A stretch of DNA of 64,000 nucleotides from Apiotrichum sp. Y4204 (Eukaryota; Basidiomycota; Tremellomycetes; Trichosporonales; Trichosporonaceae): assembly GCA_025531455.1 (NCBI GenBank), contig JAMYHL010000011.1, forward strand, positions 682,001 to 746,000. The letters are read 5' to 3'. Position 1 is the first letter of the stretch. Each line of letters starts with the position of its first letter. Below, piece by piece: positions 1-12,714 of the stretch. Made by a program: the position numbers and the translations under genes. A model generated the notes under the pieces. That model searched no databases and had not been told where the DNA came from. It worked only from the letters and a program-made list of their open reading frames with translations.

Positions 1-2645
1 ACAGCGGTGTGCGGCCAACGGCCCGACGCTCCGGTATTCAATCGGCCTGCAAGCACGACGCAGGCCCTGCACTATGTGTCACACCACTACATGCTTTGCA
101 GAGATCCTAGAGAGTCGAGAGTACGGCGCCTCACGCGCGCTTCCCGGGGGTACATGTTCATTGAACTGTACCAAAACCAGGCAAGTGCCGAAACCCGTGT
201 CGCGTCCACTCGACCACAGCTGAGTTTAAGCTCCTCGAGGGACGATGTCGTAGGTCCTAGGTATACAGCTGCAGCAGGCACACCCGTATCATGTCCCATG
301 CGTGACGCCGGATGCTCCGGCATCGGGCAGTCGGCAGTCGCCGGCGAGGATGTACTGGCAAGTGGCGAGCAGCTAGTAGCCAGTGGAGTGGAGTAGCCGG
401 TATAGGACGTATGAGACATGTAACCGTGGACCGTGGTGTGGAAATTGTCAGCACCGCGTGCACGCGCGCCCTCGCGCCGCATGCCGACGCCATCGTCTCC
501 GACGTGTTACAGGTCGAAACTAACTGTGATCTCATGATCTCGTGATCTCATGATCCTGCGATCCGACTGCTCGCGCTGCTCGGCTCAGCCCATGCTCATG
601 TGTCCCGGACCTACAGGATCCAGGATCACAGGAACGCAGTTCGCAGGAGCGCAGGCAGCAGGAACGTCGGCGAGCGACATGCTGTACACCGCACCACATT
701 GCCAGTGCGCTTATCTCGCGTCCCGGTGTGCCTCGGGTCGCATTCATGAGCAAGGAACAGACCGAACAGAAAAGAACTCCTGGTGTAACAGACTGTCTGC
801 AATCTGCAATATGGCATTCACCTGTGACCATACAGTAATCGGCCTCCGACAAGTCCTGGGTAGCAAGGGGTAGCTCCTCTGGTGTGCGTCGCAGCTTGCA
901 CTAGCTAGCTAGCTACGTAGTTCTAAGTAGTTTTTCTCAGCTCGGATTCCTTCGGAAGCACGGCGCCGTACCGCGTCCATCTAGCGTCCTGCTATACGCT
1001 ATGCTTCTGTGTGACGCGCGCTCTGTCGACCGTCTAGGCACGCAGGCACCGACGCTGCGCGCAGCTCGCGCAGGACATGAGCTTCACATGAGCTCGATCC
1101 GCAGCTCCGTGATCCGTGATCCGTGCGTTCATACGATCGCGGCCGTGCGCCGTGCGTCACCGCAACTTGCGGAGCGACGAGCGAGGAGCTACGGACCGCC
1201 TTGCGAGCTCAGATGCCGAGCGACATGCCGGACCCAAGGCCCAAGCGCAAATCTTCAGCACTTCAGGTATCCTCGGCAGTGCCGTGGGGCCCACCTCGGT
1301 GCGGCATGGTCAGCCCATGGGCCACGGGCCGAGCGCGCGCCCCGCCGAACAAGCCAGTCGTGCAGCCGTTCATACCCATTCTCGAATTCCACCCCCACAG
1401 GGCCGCCAGCGCCCAGCGCCTCACGGGCCGGCGCCAAGCCCAAGCTCAAGCCCATCCGCGGCGCTTCGGCAGCTTCTCTAGCCATGCTTGAGTGCCGATA
1501 ATGGGACGTAGAAGTACACCTCAGGTGAGGCGGTTGTGGCCGGCACCGAGAGACCGACCCGGACGGGGCCGCCCCGGTACGACGGATGCGGTGAATCGGG
1601 AATCTCGCCGCCGCCCGCGCGGAGCCGGCAGGAGGGAGTTGCATATCACACGGAGTAGGCCCGAGCTCCGGCCCCGGGTCGGTCGGAGGACGGATACGCG
1701 CCGACTACCGAGCTACCGAGAGGCGCTGTCTCCTATCTTGGAATTACCGGGCGGCAAATGCCGCATTGCCGTTGCGTCGCGCGGTGCAAAATCCGCGATA
1801 GGGCTGTATTATGATACAGCATTGCCCAGCTCGGAATCGGGCCGTGACGGATAACGGCGGGATAGGATCGCGAGGCAAGCGAGTCGCGAGGCGCGAGTCG
1901 CCGAGTGGAGCGCCGTGACACTTCGCCGACCGTGCGACCATGCGGAATCGAGGATAATGCGCAGCGCTGAGTCACGGTGATGACACCTGTGCCGGACCTG
2001 GATGTAGATGTTGATCCGCTTCATGTTAATGGCGCACATCTCTATTGTGGCAGTGCCAAGGCCGCAGTCGCCTTGTCCAAATGACTTGCAGATCTAGGTG
2101 CAGATGCGCGCGGTGCACACAGTGTGCCTATCATGTCCGTGCCCTGTCTCTGTCATGTCTGAATCACCCGCGAAGGCACAGGATGCACAGCGCGCAGCAG
2201 TAGGAATGGAATCGGGGTGGAATCGGCGAGTGCGGCTCGTGATCGTGTCCTTGCTACCTCGCTCGCTGCTCGGTCCTTGTCTCGCTCTTGTCTTGTCTTC
2301 CGCTTTGGCGCCCCGGCGATGCGACACTGCTGCGGTGGCGCTTGCTGCTGTATCACTGCCGCGAGATCGGTGAGACAAAGTGGAGTTGGAGCCTGGCGTG
2401 GATGTTCCGACCAACAAGAAGCTTCCCACTCCAATTCCGCAGCTTGTCATGCTTGTCATGGCACCTGTCTCGGCTTGTTGCGATGCAGTTACTGACCATT
2501 TCCGGTATTGACGCCCCGCGTCTAACACCGCAGGCTCGGCAATTCCGCATGCTATCGCATTCTATCGGCTACACGCCATTACTACGGATAATGTGTTGGT
2601 AGAACTGTACACGACTGCTCCTTATGCCACTCACACACCACCCTT
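1..2645. other. gene-free region, left edge
   Basis: I see no convincing gene. The open frames are short, overlap on both strands and lack family similarity. The DNA is CpG-rich and has short repeated words, such as TGATC-containing runs near 535-560 and 1108-1125, and a CTAGCTAG run near 903. The right end is the 3' flank of the HEAT-repeat gene. I saw no telomere-type repeat. Confidence 0.5.
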
Positions 2646-5600
2646 CTACGCACCAAAGCTCTTGAGAGCAATGCCCTTGCGCTCCTCACGCGTCTGCTGC
2701 TGCGGCTTTGCCGCGGCACGCGCCCCGACCGCTTCACGCACTGCGCGTTCAAGGCCCGACCGCTCGCCCTCGGGCATGGCCTGCGTCGCGTCCTTGAACG
2801 CCTTCGGGCTTGACGCCGCCAACTGGAGGAGCGTGTTGGTTGCGAGCTGATGCGCCGGGCTTGGATCGGACGAGTCCGCTCCCGGGTCCAGAAGAAGACA
2901 CAGAGTGGGGACGAGAATGCCGTAGCCTCGCGGCTTGACATCCTCTGGGAGACCATTGCACCAGGCCACAAGGCCACGAATCACCTCGCGTAGACCTTCT
3001 AGGGTGGCAATGGCTGTTGGGCCCTCGCTCGTCTCGGCGAGAGACACGACAGCATCGGCAACGAAGCCTATCAATGGTGTCAGAACACACATGGCGGCGT
3101 GCTGCAACACTGGTGACGGCTTCGAAGTCCCCGGGACAGGTCGCAGCGACGCAAGAAGCAGTGTCGTCGCGCAGTGGATCGGCGTCAGACCAAGCTCGGG
3201 ACGTTCAGACGATGTGGACATGTACCGCCCTATGTCAGATGCGATCTGCTCCACAACTGGCTTTGACACCCGCGCCGATAGGGGCAGCGCGGTAAGAATC
3301 AGCACCAGAGCGAGAAGGTTGTTCTTTATCTTGATGCTGGCCACGGGGTTGACGCGGGTGCTGGGGCGTCAGTATCACTGATGGCCTCCCATGTTTCTGT
3401 ACTCACCGCATCTCATCCACATTGTTCAGACAGGCGCCAAGCAGCCCATGGAGCACACGCTCGCTCGTGGCCGTAATAGTCGGCACCTGCGAGCCGAGAA
3501 TCAGGTCGAGAATCAGCTTGAGCGACGGCAGACATTGACCGGCAAGGTCCATGTTCGGCGTCTCATCGTGAAGCAGATCTGCCGTCAGCGTCGACTCAAT
3601 AGCCCCACCAAGTCCACTCGCACTCACCAGCAAAGAGATGGATGGCAACCGCACACAAGTCAGCGCGCTGTGCCATGTCCATGACCTCGACGATGCGCGC
3701 GTAGGCCGCAAAAGCGGTCTTGAGGAACGCAACGCGGTCCGCGGCCGAGTCCGACGGAGAGAAGGTCGTCGCGACCTGCGGCGCGGGGATAGTTCCTCGG
3801 AGCACGAACGCGACAATGGCCAGCGCGCGGCGGATTTGCGCACTGTCGACTCCCGTCATGCCCTTCCTGCTGGTCGCGAATGCCGCCACGAGGTCGACCA
3901 TGTCGGCCTTGACGGCCGCCGGCTCGGACATGGCAATACGGTAGCAGAGAGTGCACATCTCGTCAAAGAACGCGCCGTCAAACACGGTCGTGCCGCTCAG
4001 CTGTGGGTGCACCAGTGCGGTCATCACTTTGAGCACCACGGACGCCATAGCCGGGTCAGAGCCGAGCGAGCGCGTGAGCGACTCAAAAGCGAGGCCATAG
4101 AGGATGAAGAAGTTGGCACTCGGCTCAGCACGAATGGTCGGGCCCTGAGGCACGGACGGGGCTTCCGAAGACGTGTACGTCGCGCCATCGACAGCGCCGA
4201 TCATGAAGGGGTCGTTTGATGCAAGCCCGATCGCGACGGCATGGAGGAGCTTGGGTACAGCAGCCTCGTAGTAGGGCAGCAGGACGTCACGGCCAAGACC
4301 CGTGCTGTAGTCCATGCCACCTGCGGCACCCATCTCGGGATCAGTCCGCAGCTGCGCATAGTCGCGCAGCGCGCCAACCCAGAAAGACCCGAGAAGGTAC
4401 CTGTACGGCTTGAGAACGCTCTCTAGATAACTCTGGCGCAGTGACGCAATCTGGAGCTCCGCCCACGCGGCCAAGATCGATATCTTAAGCATGACCGACG
4501 CCGACGACGACAGGTCGGTGACGTCGCCGAGCTGCAGCAGGTCGTTCGACTTGCACTGTTCCAGCGCCGAGGTTAAGAGCTTGAGTATACGACCCATGCG
4601 CGACACCTCCTTTACGACACCAGAGCCGACAAAGACTGCACAAACCTGCACGGCAGAGGCGAGCACTTCCGGCGTCGAGTCTGAGCCAAACGACGGTGTC
4701 AGCGCCGCGGCGATCGGGGCCTGATGCTGCTCCAGTAGGAGGGCGCCCTCAAAGTCTGGATCCGGTGACGCGGCAAAGCGCTCGATCACATCCCGTAGCA
4801 CCTGGAGACCCGCAAGGCGGACATCCTCGACCAGGGCCGCACTCGCGGAGAACGCCATGCGGATGAGGTCGCCTACTCGCGAGAGCAACATGTGACGCGG
4901 GTTGACGCCGAGCCTACGCGCCAGGACAGGGTCAAAGTGCTCGGGTTTACTTCCGTCCGCGGCCGAGTTGACAATGTTGTGAAGGCACTGCAAGGCGAAG
5001 AGCTGGGTACGCCAACGCGAGTTGAGAGCCGAAGTCTGGTTTGCAGAGTCGCCTCCGAGGGACTGGGCCTCGTCGTCGAGGAACATCGGGGCGTTTGTGG
5101 ACGCTTTAGGCGCTTTGGCGGCCGCGGCGGCAACCGCTGTGCGGGTCATGATGCGCTGGCAGAGGTCAATCCAACCAGACGGAAGAGCGGCAGCAGTCTG
5201 GAGCAGCCATGAGGTGATCACAGCCTTGACACCCTCGATGGTCGGGTCGTTGTCGAGGAGACCAAACAGCTCTTCGACCAGTTGGTTGCCGCCGACCTTG
5301 GACATGAGCACCGCGTCGCGTTGGACAATCTGGTACAGGGCTGTGATAGCAGCGACCTTGAGCGGCCGGCGAGTGGAGGCGAGATACGTCCTGAAGCTCG
5401 AAACAAGCTTGGGCACGTCTACCTCGGCTGGGGCGAACATGAGGAACTGCTGGATGCACTTGATGGCCTCGACCGCAAGGCCCTCGTCCGTCTCCTCACG
5501 GAACTCGTGCACGAGGAGGAACACCAGAGATCGCACTTTGCCTGGCTCCTGCAGCTCGGGGCCGAGTACGCCGATGAGGGCGTGGAGGAGACGACAGATG

Positions 5601-8600
5601 ATCTGATATGCTGGAAGGTCACCGCGCAAGTTGACACTGCCGAGCGAGCCGCCTTCTGGCTCGTGCGTCTCCAGCAGGTAGATGTTGGCGATCATGCCGA
5701 GCGTAGTCTGCACATACTGCGAGTAGGACAAGTTTGCCGAGTTGACGATCTGCGTCAATGCTGTCAAGGCCCAGTAGTGTACAACCGGGTGGGGGTCGGT
5801 CGCGAGCGACATGAGAATGTTGACAATCGTCTTCAAGATGGGTCCACCAGACAGACCACCGACGGAGCCGTAGATTTCACCAAACGCCACTGCGCATCCG
5901 GCGCGAGACTCAGGAACGCGGTTGTTCACCACCTGGTCGACAAGCCATTGCACCTGTGAGGAGAGGTACGCGCTGCCCGCCAAGGCCGAGAGGTGTCCCA
6001 TCGCCTGGGCGGCCGCGCCGCGGATAGACGGCTGCTCATGCAGTACCGCGTCCTGGAGAAGAGACTTGATCAGATCGCTGACCTGGGGCGAGCCGAGGGC
6101 ACGACGCGCACGCAGTCCCGCGCTCTCAGCGTGCTCAAGCGAGCGGCGGAGAGCCTCCATTGTGTTGGCCACCACAGCCTGCCTACGACCGGGATTACGC
6201 TCCAGCTTGGAGCTGCGGACGTGCGAGGAGAGCGTTGCGAGACTCTGAACCTGTCCCTCCAGGTTCTGGTGTGCGAAAAGAGTGGCGAATAGTAAGATAC
6301 CGGCGTCGATGACACCTGTCTGGGCGGGAACAGGGCGAGGAGGGTTTGCAAGCGTGGAAGCGGAGAAAAGCTCGAGGTAATCATACTCGACCGAACCCAT
6401 TATCGGCGCGGAGAGTTGGCCCTCAATGGCCATCTCGATCTTGTCACGGTTGAGGAAGACGTCTTCTTCCGAAGCACCACGCTCCCGCTCGCGAGCAGCG
6501 AGCAGCGAAGTGATGCCGAACGCGTAACCATCTACACTCTGCCAGACGTTGGCAAACTGCCCAGCCTGCGCAGCGATAGCCGCCTGCGCTCCAGAGCCAG
6601 AGTAGTTCTCGGGGTCGGCCATGAGGGTAACGGCCGCCTGCAGTAGCGCCGGTTGCATTGACTCTGTGGCCGACGATGGGCCCAAATCAGTGAAGCACTG
6701 CATGACCCTGCGGCGGAGATTGGCCTCGCGTTCCACGAGCGATGGGCGGAGCTGCGAGATGCTGGACACGCCACTAGGGTTGGCAGCCTGTTCGCGCAGG
6801 AGCTCCGCATACGCCGTCGCGAATCCGTTGACAAAGTTGAGCGAGTTGGTGAGCAGAGTGGCAATACGCCGCGCAACGTCAATGTTCACGAGTGCCGCAT
6901 TGTGCTTGAGGAAGTTGTGAATGGCCGACAGCGCGCTTTCACGGACGACGAGCAAAAAGTTCCACTCGGCTTCGCCACGGTCGCCAACGACGCTGTCCTT
7001 GCTACTCGGCTTCGGAAGAGCGTTACGCCAAAGGACAAGAAGCTGTGGCAGATGAAGCTTGACTAGTCCGGGACCGAGAGACATCAGAGCCGCTATGAGG
7101 TACCACGCCACCTGCACCTCGACAGTCGCGATTGCAACATCGTGGTCGCCTGCGCGCTTGAGGAGAGAGACCGCGAGATCGAAGACCTTGCTAGGAATAT
7201 CGTTGGAGACGTAGAGTGGCCGTGATGGTGAGACTGAGACAAGGGCAGCAGTCGCCACAGCACGACCCAGTATACGCGTCGGGAGATCCTTTGGCGCCGT
7301 CGGCGACTTCAGGAGCTCGAGATCCTTGTTGATATCGGCAAGGAGGCCGCCAAGGAGACGCGCGAGCTGGGACGGATTCGTTGTGGTGAACCTGCGAAGC
7401 GTGTAGGCAGCAGCAGTGCGGACCGAGTAGGACTCGTGGCTGAGGAGGCGGACGAGTGGTTCAGCCAGCTGCTCGAGCACTGCTGGAGGTGCGTTGCCAA
7501 GCTGTCCAAGCAATCCCGCTACCTCCTGCAATGCAATGATGAGAGCATTCTTGTTGGGGTTCTTCTGGCCGGCCAAAGGGGTCTGGTTCCACTTGCGCAG
7601 ATAGTTGTTGGTCCACTCTCGAATGGCCATGACTTGTCCTGCCTCGGTGAGCATCGAGACACCAATGAGGTCGCGAATTATAATGCCGACAGCCTCGCGG
7701 GTCTGAAGCATCTCAAAACGGTTCGTCTGGGGGCGCTGCTGGAGAACAATCTCCTCGATAATGTGGTCGACAATCTCCGTATAGTGCGCCTCGACATACT
7801 CCGCCCCGAGCCGTGTAAGGAGGGTAGCGTATACGTCCATGATCGCGTTCCGCAGCTTCCGCGGCGCATTGTGGCGGTTGTACGGGACCGAAAGATGCTT
7901 GAGCATCTGCTCAGGAGTGAACAAGGCCTTGACCTTGTCCTCTGGTGCAGACGTCACGACTTGCGGTGCGCCGTCCTCCTCCTCGCGCTCCTTGTCCTTG
8001 TCCTTCTTTGCCGGCGCCTTACGAGGATCGGGCGCCACATACCCGCTTCCCGAAACCTGGGTAGCAGCGAGGAAGTGGGCCAAAAGCTGGCTAAGACTCC
8101 GGCGGGTAAGATAGTCGGCAGTCTCTAGACTCTTGAGGACGAGCGGGAAGACGGAGTCGAGCGTTGCCTGAAGGGGCAGCACTGGAGAGTACTGGTGGAG
8201 GTTGATAAAGGCCTCGGCTGATGCACGCTGAACAGGCAGAGCCTTATCCTGCAGTCCAGAGCGGAGGTTCTTGAGAAGATCCTTGACCAGCGCGTCGGGC
8301 AGCGCGCGACCAGCCGAGATGAGGGACTTTGCGAACGCGTATACTGCTTGTGTGCGCAAAAGGACAGAGAAGTTGGAGTTGCGCAGAGTCTTGACCGACA
8401 AGGTCGTGATCTCGGCCATGACGGACATCATCTGGACCGTAAGCATCTACGCTGTGTCTTGCTCGTCCGACCAGCGCGCCCGAGCGGCGTCGAAGTGTCA
8501 CGCTTCGGCGCTGTCACGGACACAGACCCCGTGCCATGCTGCGCCCCGTAGATCGGGTACCACGACCACTCCGCTAAGCCCTGCACTTACATTCGCGCCA

Positions 8601-9010
8601 TGCTCCTTAATAACCTCTCCAATAGTGTACCAGCTCGCCACGCGCTGGACATTCTCGAGCTGGCTCATCGACTTGTTGCCGCCATCCACGCCCTTGAGGA
8701 GGGCCTGGATGAGGTCGAAGAGCTGACGGTTCTCTATGCGTTTGTGGAGCTTGACGACGACGCGGGCAACGAGGTGGCGAATCGGCCGCCCAGGTTTCGG
8801 AAGCGCCGTCGCGGGGGACACGGAGGCGGGGACGAGGAGGCGGAGCACGAGCTTGTGCACGCCCTCGACGGCCGGCGCGATGGCCTCGGTCGGGAGCGTG
8901 TCGAGCGCCTGGTCCGCGCCCCGGAGCCATGCAAGCAGGGACAGATCGCTGCCCTCGCCCGTGAACCGCCCCGGGTCGACGGTGAGCGCGTTCGAGTCCC
9001 GCTCCGACAT
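2646..9010 (-). CDS. LAA1: HEATR5/Laa1-family HEAT-repeat protein
   Basis: Four exons: 9010-8591, 8446-3628, 3578-3407 and 3360-2646. They give 2,041 aa, close to yeast Laa1 and human HEATR5 (about 2,000). Phases close exactly. The protein is all-helical, with HEAT-like repeats along its length. Near the N-terminus is a LLAWLRGADQAL block resembling the family's first helix, and the last exon holds the conserved NPVASIKIKNNLL stretch. Family knowledge: Laa1/HEATR5 proteins bind the AP-1 clathrin adaptor and help its traffic between Golgi and endosomes. Introns are 144, 49 and 46 nt with good GTRAGT donors. The start used here is the ATG at 9010; an upstream alternative first exon is described separately. 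I did not find catalytic motifs and expect none. Confidence 0.87.
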
Positions 9011-9051
9011 GATGGGGTGATTGAGGTGGGAGATGTGGTTGCGACACTTGC

Positions 9052-9207
9052 CTGAGCGCTTGGAATGCCTTCGCCGTGCTGTTGTGACGTTCCCCCTGAT
9101 CCCTGACCGACACCTCCAACGATGCTGGAACCCGCGGACATGCCGTCGTCTCCGCCAAATGGCAGCGAGCCCCCCAACACTCTGTCTTGGATGTCATCGT
9201 CGCTCAT
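9052..9207 (-). other. possible alternative first exon of the HEATR5 gene
   Basis: An ATG at 9207 opens 52 in-frame codons (MSDDDIQDRVLGG...) that end in CAG followed by GCAAGT, the consensus of a GC-AG donor. Splicing to an AG at 9003-9002 (50-nt intron) joins in frame to codon CGG at 9001, two codons after the Met-Ser that opens the other start. The acceptor lacks a pyrimidine tract, so this stays tentative. It would add 49 residues net. Confidence 0.35.
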
Positions 9208-9401
9208 CCACGTCGCTGTCCCGCAAGTTAAGGACACAGCATCTACATACTTCATCTACTGAGCATCGCTGTGGACCGTAGATTGCACAACGCCAGGTCA
9301 AAATCATAGCTGCAACACAATGCTCTTGACTCCTGGCCTAAGTCTTATCGTTCCTCAAGGCAAATTTGTTAGGCACTGTCTTGCAGGCTGCTAACAGTTT
9401 C

Positions 9402-9429
9402 AGATTAACCCGGGAAGATTAACCCGGGA
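9402..9429. repeat. 14-bp perfect tandem duplication
   Basis: The unit AGATTAACCCGGGA occurs twice head to tail. Each copy contains CCCGGG. It lies about 200-400 bp upstream of the HEATR5 starts. Confidence 0.9.
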
Positions 9430-10655
9430 AGAACGTTCTACCTCTGCAGAGCTTACGACTCAAATTGACTGCCTGTATCTCTATGAAATTATTCTCGTGT
9501 AATCTCGGTATCGGTTTACTGACGACGAAAGACTGGGATCTCATCGCCTATCTTAACATCGCCTGTTGCAGTGCGGACGATGAGCGACCGATCGTTCCGT
9601 TTCGCAGCGACTCGAAGAAGACGGTACCCCGGATATCTCCACGCTCAGGATGAGGATACACACGTCTGAGGAACCTGGAGGATGATTGATTTGAGTTGTG
9701 AGAAGCTGGACGGCGAGTTGCAGAGCCCAATTTCACAGCTGCCTGCTGTCCTCGGCCGTTGAAATTAGGGGAAAATAACTGAGTCGCCGGCGCGACGAAG
9801 AATCACGTTTTGGCTGTCAAGACGCTCCATATCTCACGATCGCTCATCAGCCAGCGCTCGAAGTTGTTTGAGTGCCGGGGCAAACCGGCTCGCTTCTTCG
9901 GCTCGATTGGCGAAAGGGCTTTCTGCACATCCTTTGCACTCCTCGACGAGGTTGATGGTGTTCAGACGTATGCAGCGCGTCGGAGTGTTGCCCCGCGTCT
10001 ACGCGGCAAAGCAACTCCAAGCCCCCGGTCGTAACCTTCCGTTATCGGTCTCGTCTTGGGTCTCCCCGCAGAGATGTCATTCAAATGCCAGACATTGGCC
10101 TCAACAGCTGGACCGTGAGAAGTAGTATGAGATACAGAGCCGTCAATGTCGGATGAAGAATGATGGGTTCTTGTCCCAGAATTTATTCAGCATGCACTCC
10201 TCGGAATTCTGCAGGTTTTAGTAACTTGTCGGACGGCCCGGAGTCATGTGTGTTTTCTTTAAAAAACAGAACAAAAATAAGACATATACTTTCATTTCGA
10301 GGACGGACTTGTGCGCGGCTGCGGCTACTTCATCAGTTCCAGAATAGCACCGCGAGTCAACGTGCAGCCCATACCGGACTCTTTGTCAAGGGTACGTGAT
10401 GGAGCTGGGCTGACTGTCACTGCAGTAGGACTCGGAAATTGTGGTTTCCACAATCACCACGACATCGTGGCAGTGGTGACTAGTTTCGGGCCGGAGAGAA
10501 GTGAGACAAGACGATGGACGAGTGATGAATAGAGGCAACGACGCGCACGCGGGGATCATACATCGGGCATATGTTGGCGACAAGGGTGGCTAGCTATCGT
10601 CGCCTTCCGTTGCACCTCAGCGACTGTCAATGAGCTCATCAACTTCATTGGGGGT

Positions 10656-10656
<1 letters not shown>

Positions 10657-10686
<30 letters not shown>
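10657..10686. repeat. poly-T tract (about 30 T)
   Basis: An uninterrupted T run lies in intergenic DNA. It could be a simple homopolymer, a nucleosome-excluding tract or the relic of an inserted poly-A tail. I see no retroelement gene or target-site duplication next to it. Confidence 0.9.
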
Positions 10687-10687
<1 letters not shown>

Positions 10688-11581
10688 TGCCATACGCGAG
10701 GGCATAGTGAATGCATGTTCATGAAATTCATAGGCAATCCTCTTGCGAGAACAGTAGCCCGGCCTGCCACGTCTGTATCGTCGTCCTGGCGTATTTTTTT
10801 CGTGGTCTAATGCCGTGCTGCGCCTCGTGTGGGTTGTCTGAACTGTGAAGCAGGTGATTCGTGACTGTCACAACTCCATGCTTAATGATGCTTTGTACGA
10901 GTGTCCGCCCAGACCGCAACTTCCCAAGCATGATGGACAGTGGCTCGATCACTGACCATAATGCTGACACGTTGCATCAAGCGCGGGGCAATGGCTGAAA
11001 TTGGTCCCCGGTGGTAAGGGTAAGCCGAAGGTCTCACCGAAGCAGGATAAGAGTCCTGCTCCATGCGACATAACCATCCGTAGTAAGCCATCGATACTGG
11101 AGATCTGAACCAACTTGTCGGCAGAGATGAAAGAGTGGCACGGTAACGAACACAACAGTGCCATGGAGCATGAGCCCACGAGACGAAGGCAGGCTGCTGG
11201 CAAGCAGCAAAAGGAACAACTAGAAAATAAATCACATCCCACTACAGTAGATCAGTAAAAGCCACACCGCGCCTCGGACATCGCGAGTCATAACGTTGGT
11301 ACACGCTCTTCAAGTGTCGTCGGATCGCGGTGGCTCGGCGAGCAAGTGGCTGTGAGTAGTTAGTAGCGACGCAAGGCAACAGGAGAGAAAAGACGACAAT
11401 ACGATTACCGTATGTCGGTGTGCGGCTCAGAGGCCGCACGTACGCTAGGACCAGCAGCGCCAGTGTGATGAAAGATTCATCCCTGCGTATAGACATACAC
11501 GAGAACCATGAGACATGGGATTCCCAAACCATCACAATGGCAACCAAGTCGACCGGCACACTGCTGCAGAGGCAGCAACGC

Positions 11582-12322
11582 TTAGGCAACGAGGGTCGAG
11601 GCAGTGGCGGCCTCGTACTTGAAGGTAGGAGGGAGCTGCTGCTTGCGGATGTAGTAGCGGGCAAGACGGTGGATACGCGACTCGACAAGAATCATGCGGA
11701 ACTTGGCGTCACGGTCGGCACGGTTGCGCTCGAGGTGCTTGCGGACCTGGACGGCCTTCTTGACGAGGTGGTAGAGGTCCTCGGGGATCGAGGGGGCGAG
11801 GCCTGGATATTAGAATGCGAACAAATTTGGAAACCCATAGTTCCACTACCAGGAACTGCTTCAGTCACTCACCGTTCGACTTGAGGATACGGAGGATCTT
11901 GTTGCCGGTGACCCACTTGACCTGGGGGATGCCGTGCGAGTCACGGAGGATGACACCGATCTGCGAGGGCGAAAGACCGCGACGGGCGAGCTTGAAGATC
12001 TGGGCGGAGACATCCTCGGCGGTGGCCTTCGACCACGAAGGCTGCGCGCGAACGTAGGGAAGGGCCGAAGCCGACATACCCTTCTACACCGAGGTTAGCT
12101 CCTGCTCATCGGTCCCATCTCGCTTCCCACTCCTTTGGCACATCTCAACGCGCGCAGTTGGATTCGACACAAGGCCGTTTCGCCTGCTCGCGCAGATTTT
12201 CCGCCCTTCTCCCTCCCACTCCTCCGCGTCCGCGATTGATACGTACTCCGTGGCTGTGCATCTGTGTCCGGTCAGCACGACGTCCTGCGCAGCATACAGC
12301 GCCCGAGACTTACACGACCCAT
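11582..12322 (-). CDS. RPS13: 40S ribosomal protein S13 (uS15)
   Basis: Component of the small ribosomal subunit. Four exons: 12322-12314 (only MGR), 12261-12247 (MHSHG), 12083-11873 and 11802-11582. They give exactly 151 aa, the usual eukaryotic uS15 length. Diagnostic blocks are visible: [42 protein letters not shown] and [17 protein letters not shown]. Two tiny 5' exons of 9 and 15 nt make the start easy to miss. Introns are 52, 163 and 70 nt. I looked for a box C/D snoRNA in the introns, since the mammalian homologue hosts one, and found no paired C and D boxes. It is co-oriented with RPS6 downstream in coordinates, and the two share an upstream motif. Confidence 0.97.
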
Positions 12323-12596
12323 TTTGGCTAAGTGTTTTTTTTGGTGGTGTCGGTGACTTGACGGTTGAGAGAAAAGCTGTAGGTAGCTTGACAGTTGGAT
12401 CCACCAGTGAGTGTGCAGCCAGGGCGAAGCACCAGCCAGCAGCGAGTAAAGAGCCGCCAGCAGCCAGCAACGCGGTGGCCAGGCTCAATGCCAGCCAGAG
12501 ACTGTATGCATGCGGGGCAGGGCTCAATGTCCTGAAAATTGGTGGTGATTTTGGGAAGGGAAGCCGGCGTTTTATGGCGGAGTTTTGAGCTTGTGG

Positions 12597-12609
12597 CGGA
12601 ATTTTGCAA
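12597..12609 (-). promoter_or_regulatory. candidate ribosomal-protein upstream element, RPS13 copy
   Basis: On the gene strand it reads TTGCAAAATTCCG, about 275-287 bp upstream of the RPS13 start. A second related core, CGGAGTTTT, sits at 12578-12586. The same element, one base longer, lies upstream of RPS6. This is inference from two genes only. Confidence 0.4.
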
Positions 12610-12640
12610 CGGTCGCGTGATGATCATGTGCGTCCCAACC

Positions 12641-12714
12641 CAGCCAGCTCGGCCAGCTCGAGCCAGCCCATGCAGCGCAGCCAGCTCGAGCCAGCTCGGC
12701 CAGCTCGGCCAGCT
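12641..12714. repeat. imperfect tandem repeat, CCAGCTCGG unit
   Basis: About eight imperfect copies of a 9-base unit (CCAGCTCGG and CCAGCTCGA variants) lie 320-390 bp upstream of RPS13. The repeats are nearly all C/G/A on one strand and contain AGCT palindromes. This could be simple slippage, or a cluster of binding sites. Confidence 0.8.

Larger units (their letters stand above)
9211..11581. other. intergenic, between HEATR5 and RPS13 genes
   Basis: No gene recognised. It holds the HEATR5 promoter side, an exact 14-bp tandem duplication (9402-9429) and a run of about 30 T (10657-10686). Open frames are short, and several begin only with non-ATG codons. The right part is the 3' flank of RPS13. 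Confidence 0.5.

Noticed and set aside
10657..10686. Poly-T run as the tail of a retroelement
   Set aside because: No reverse-transcriptase frame, no target-site duplication, and no element body seen on either side.
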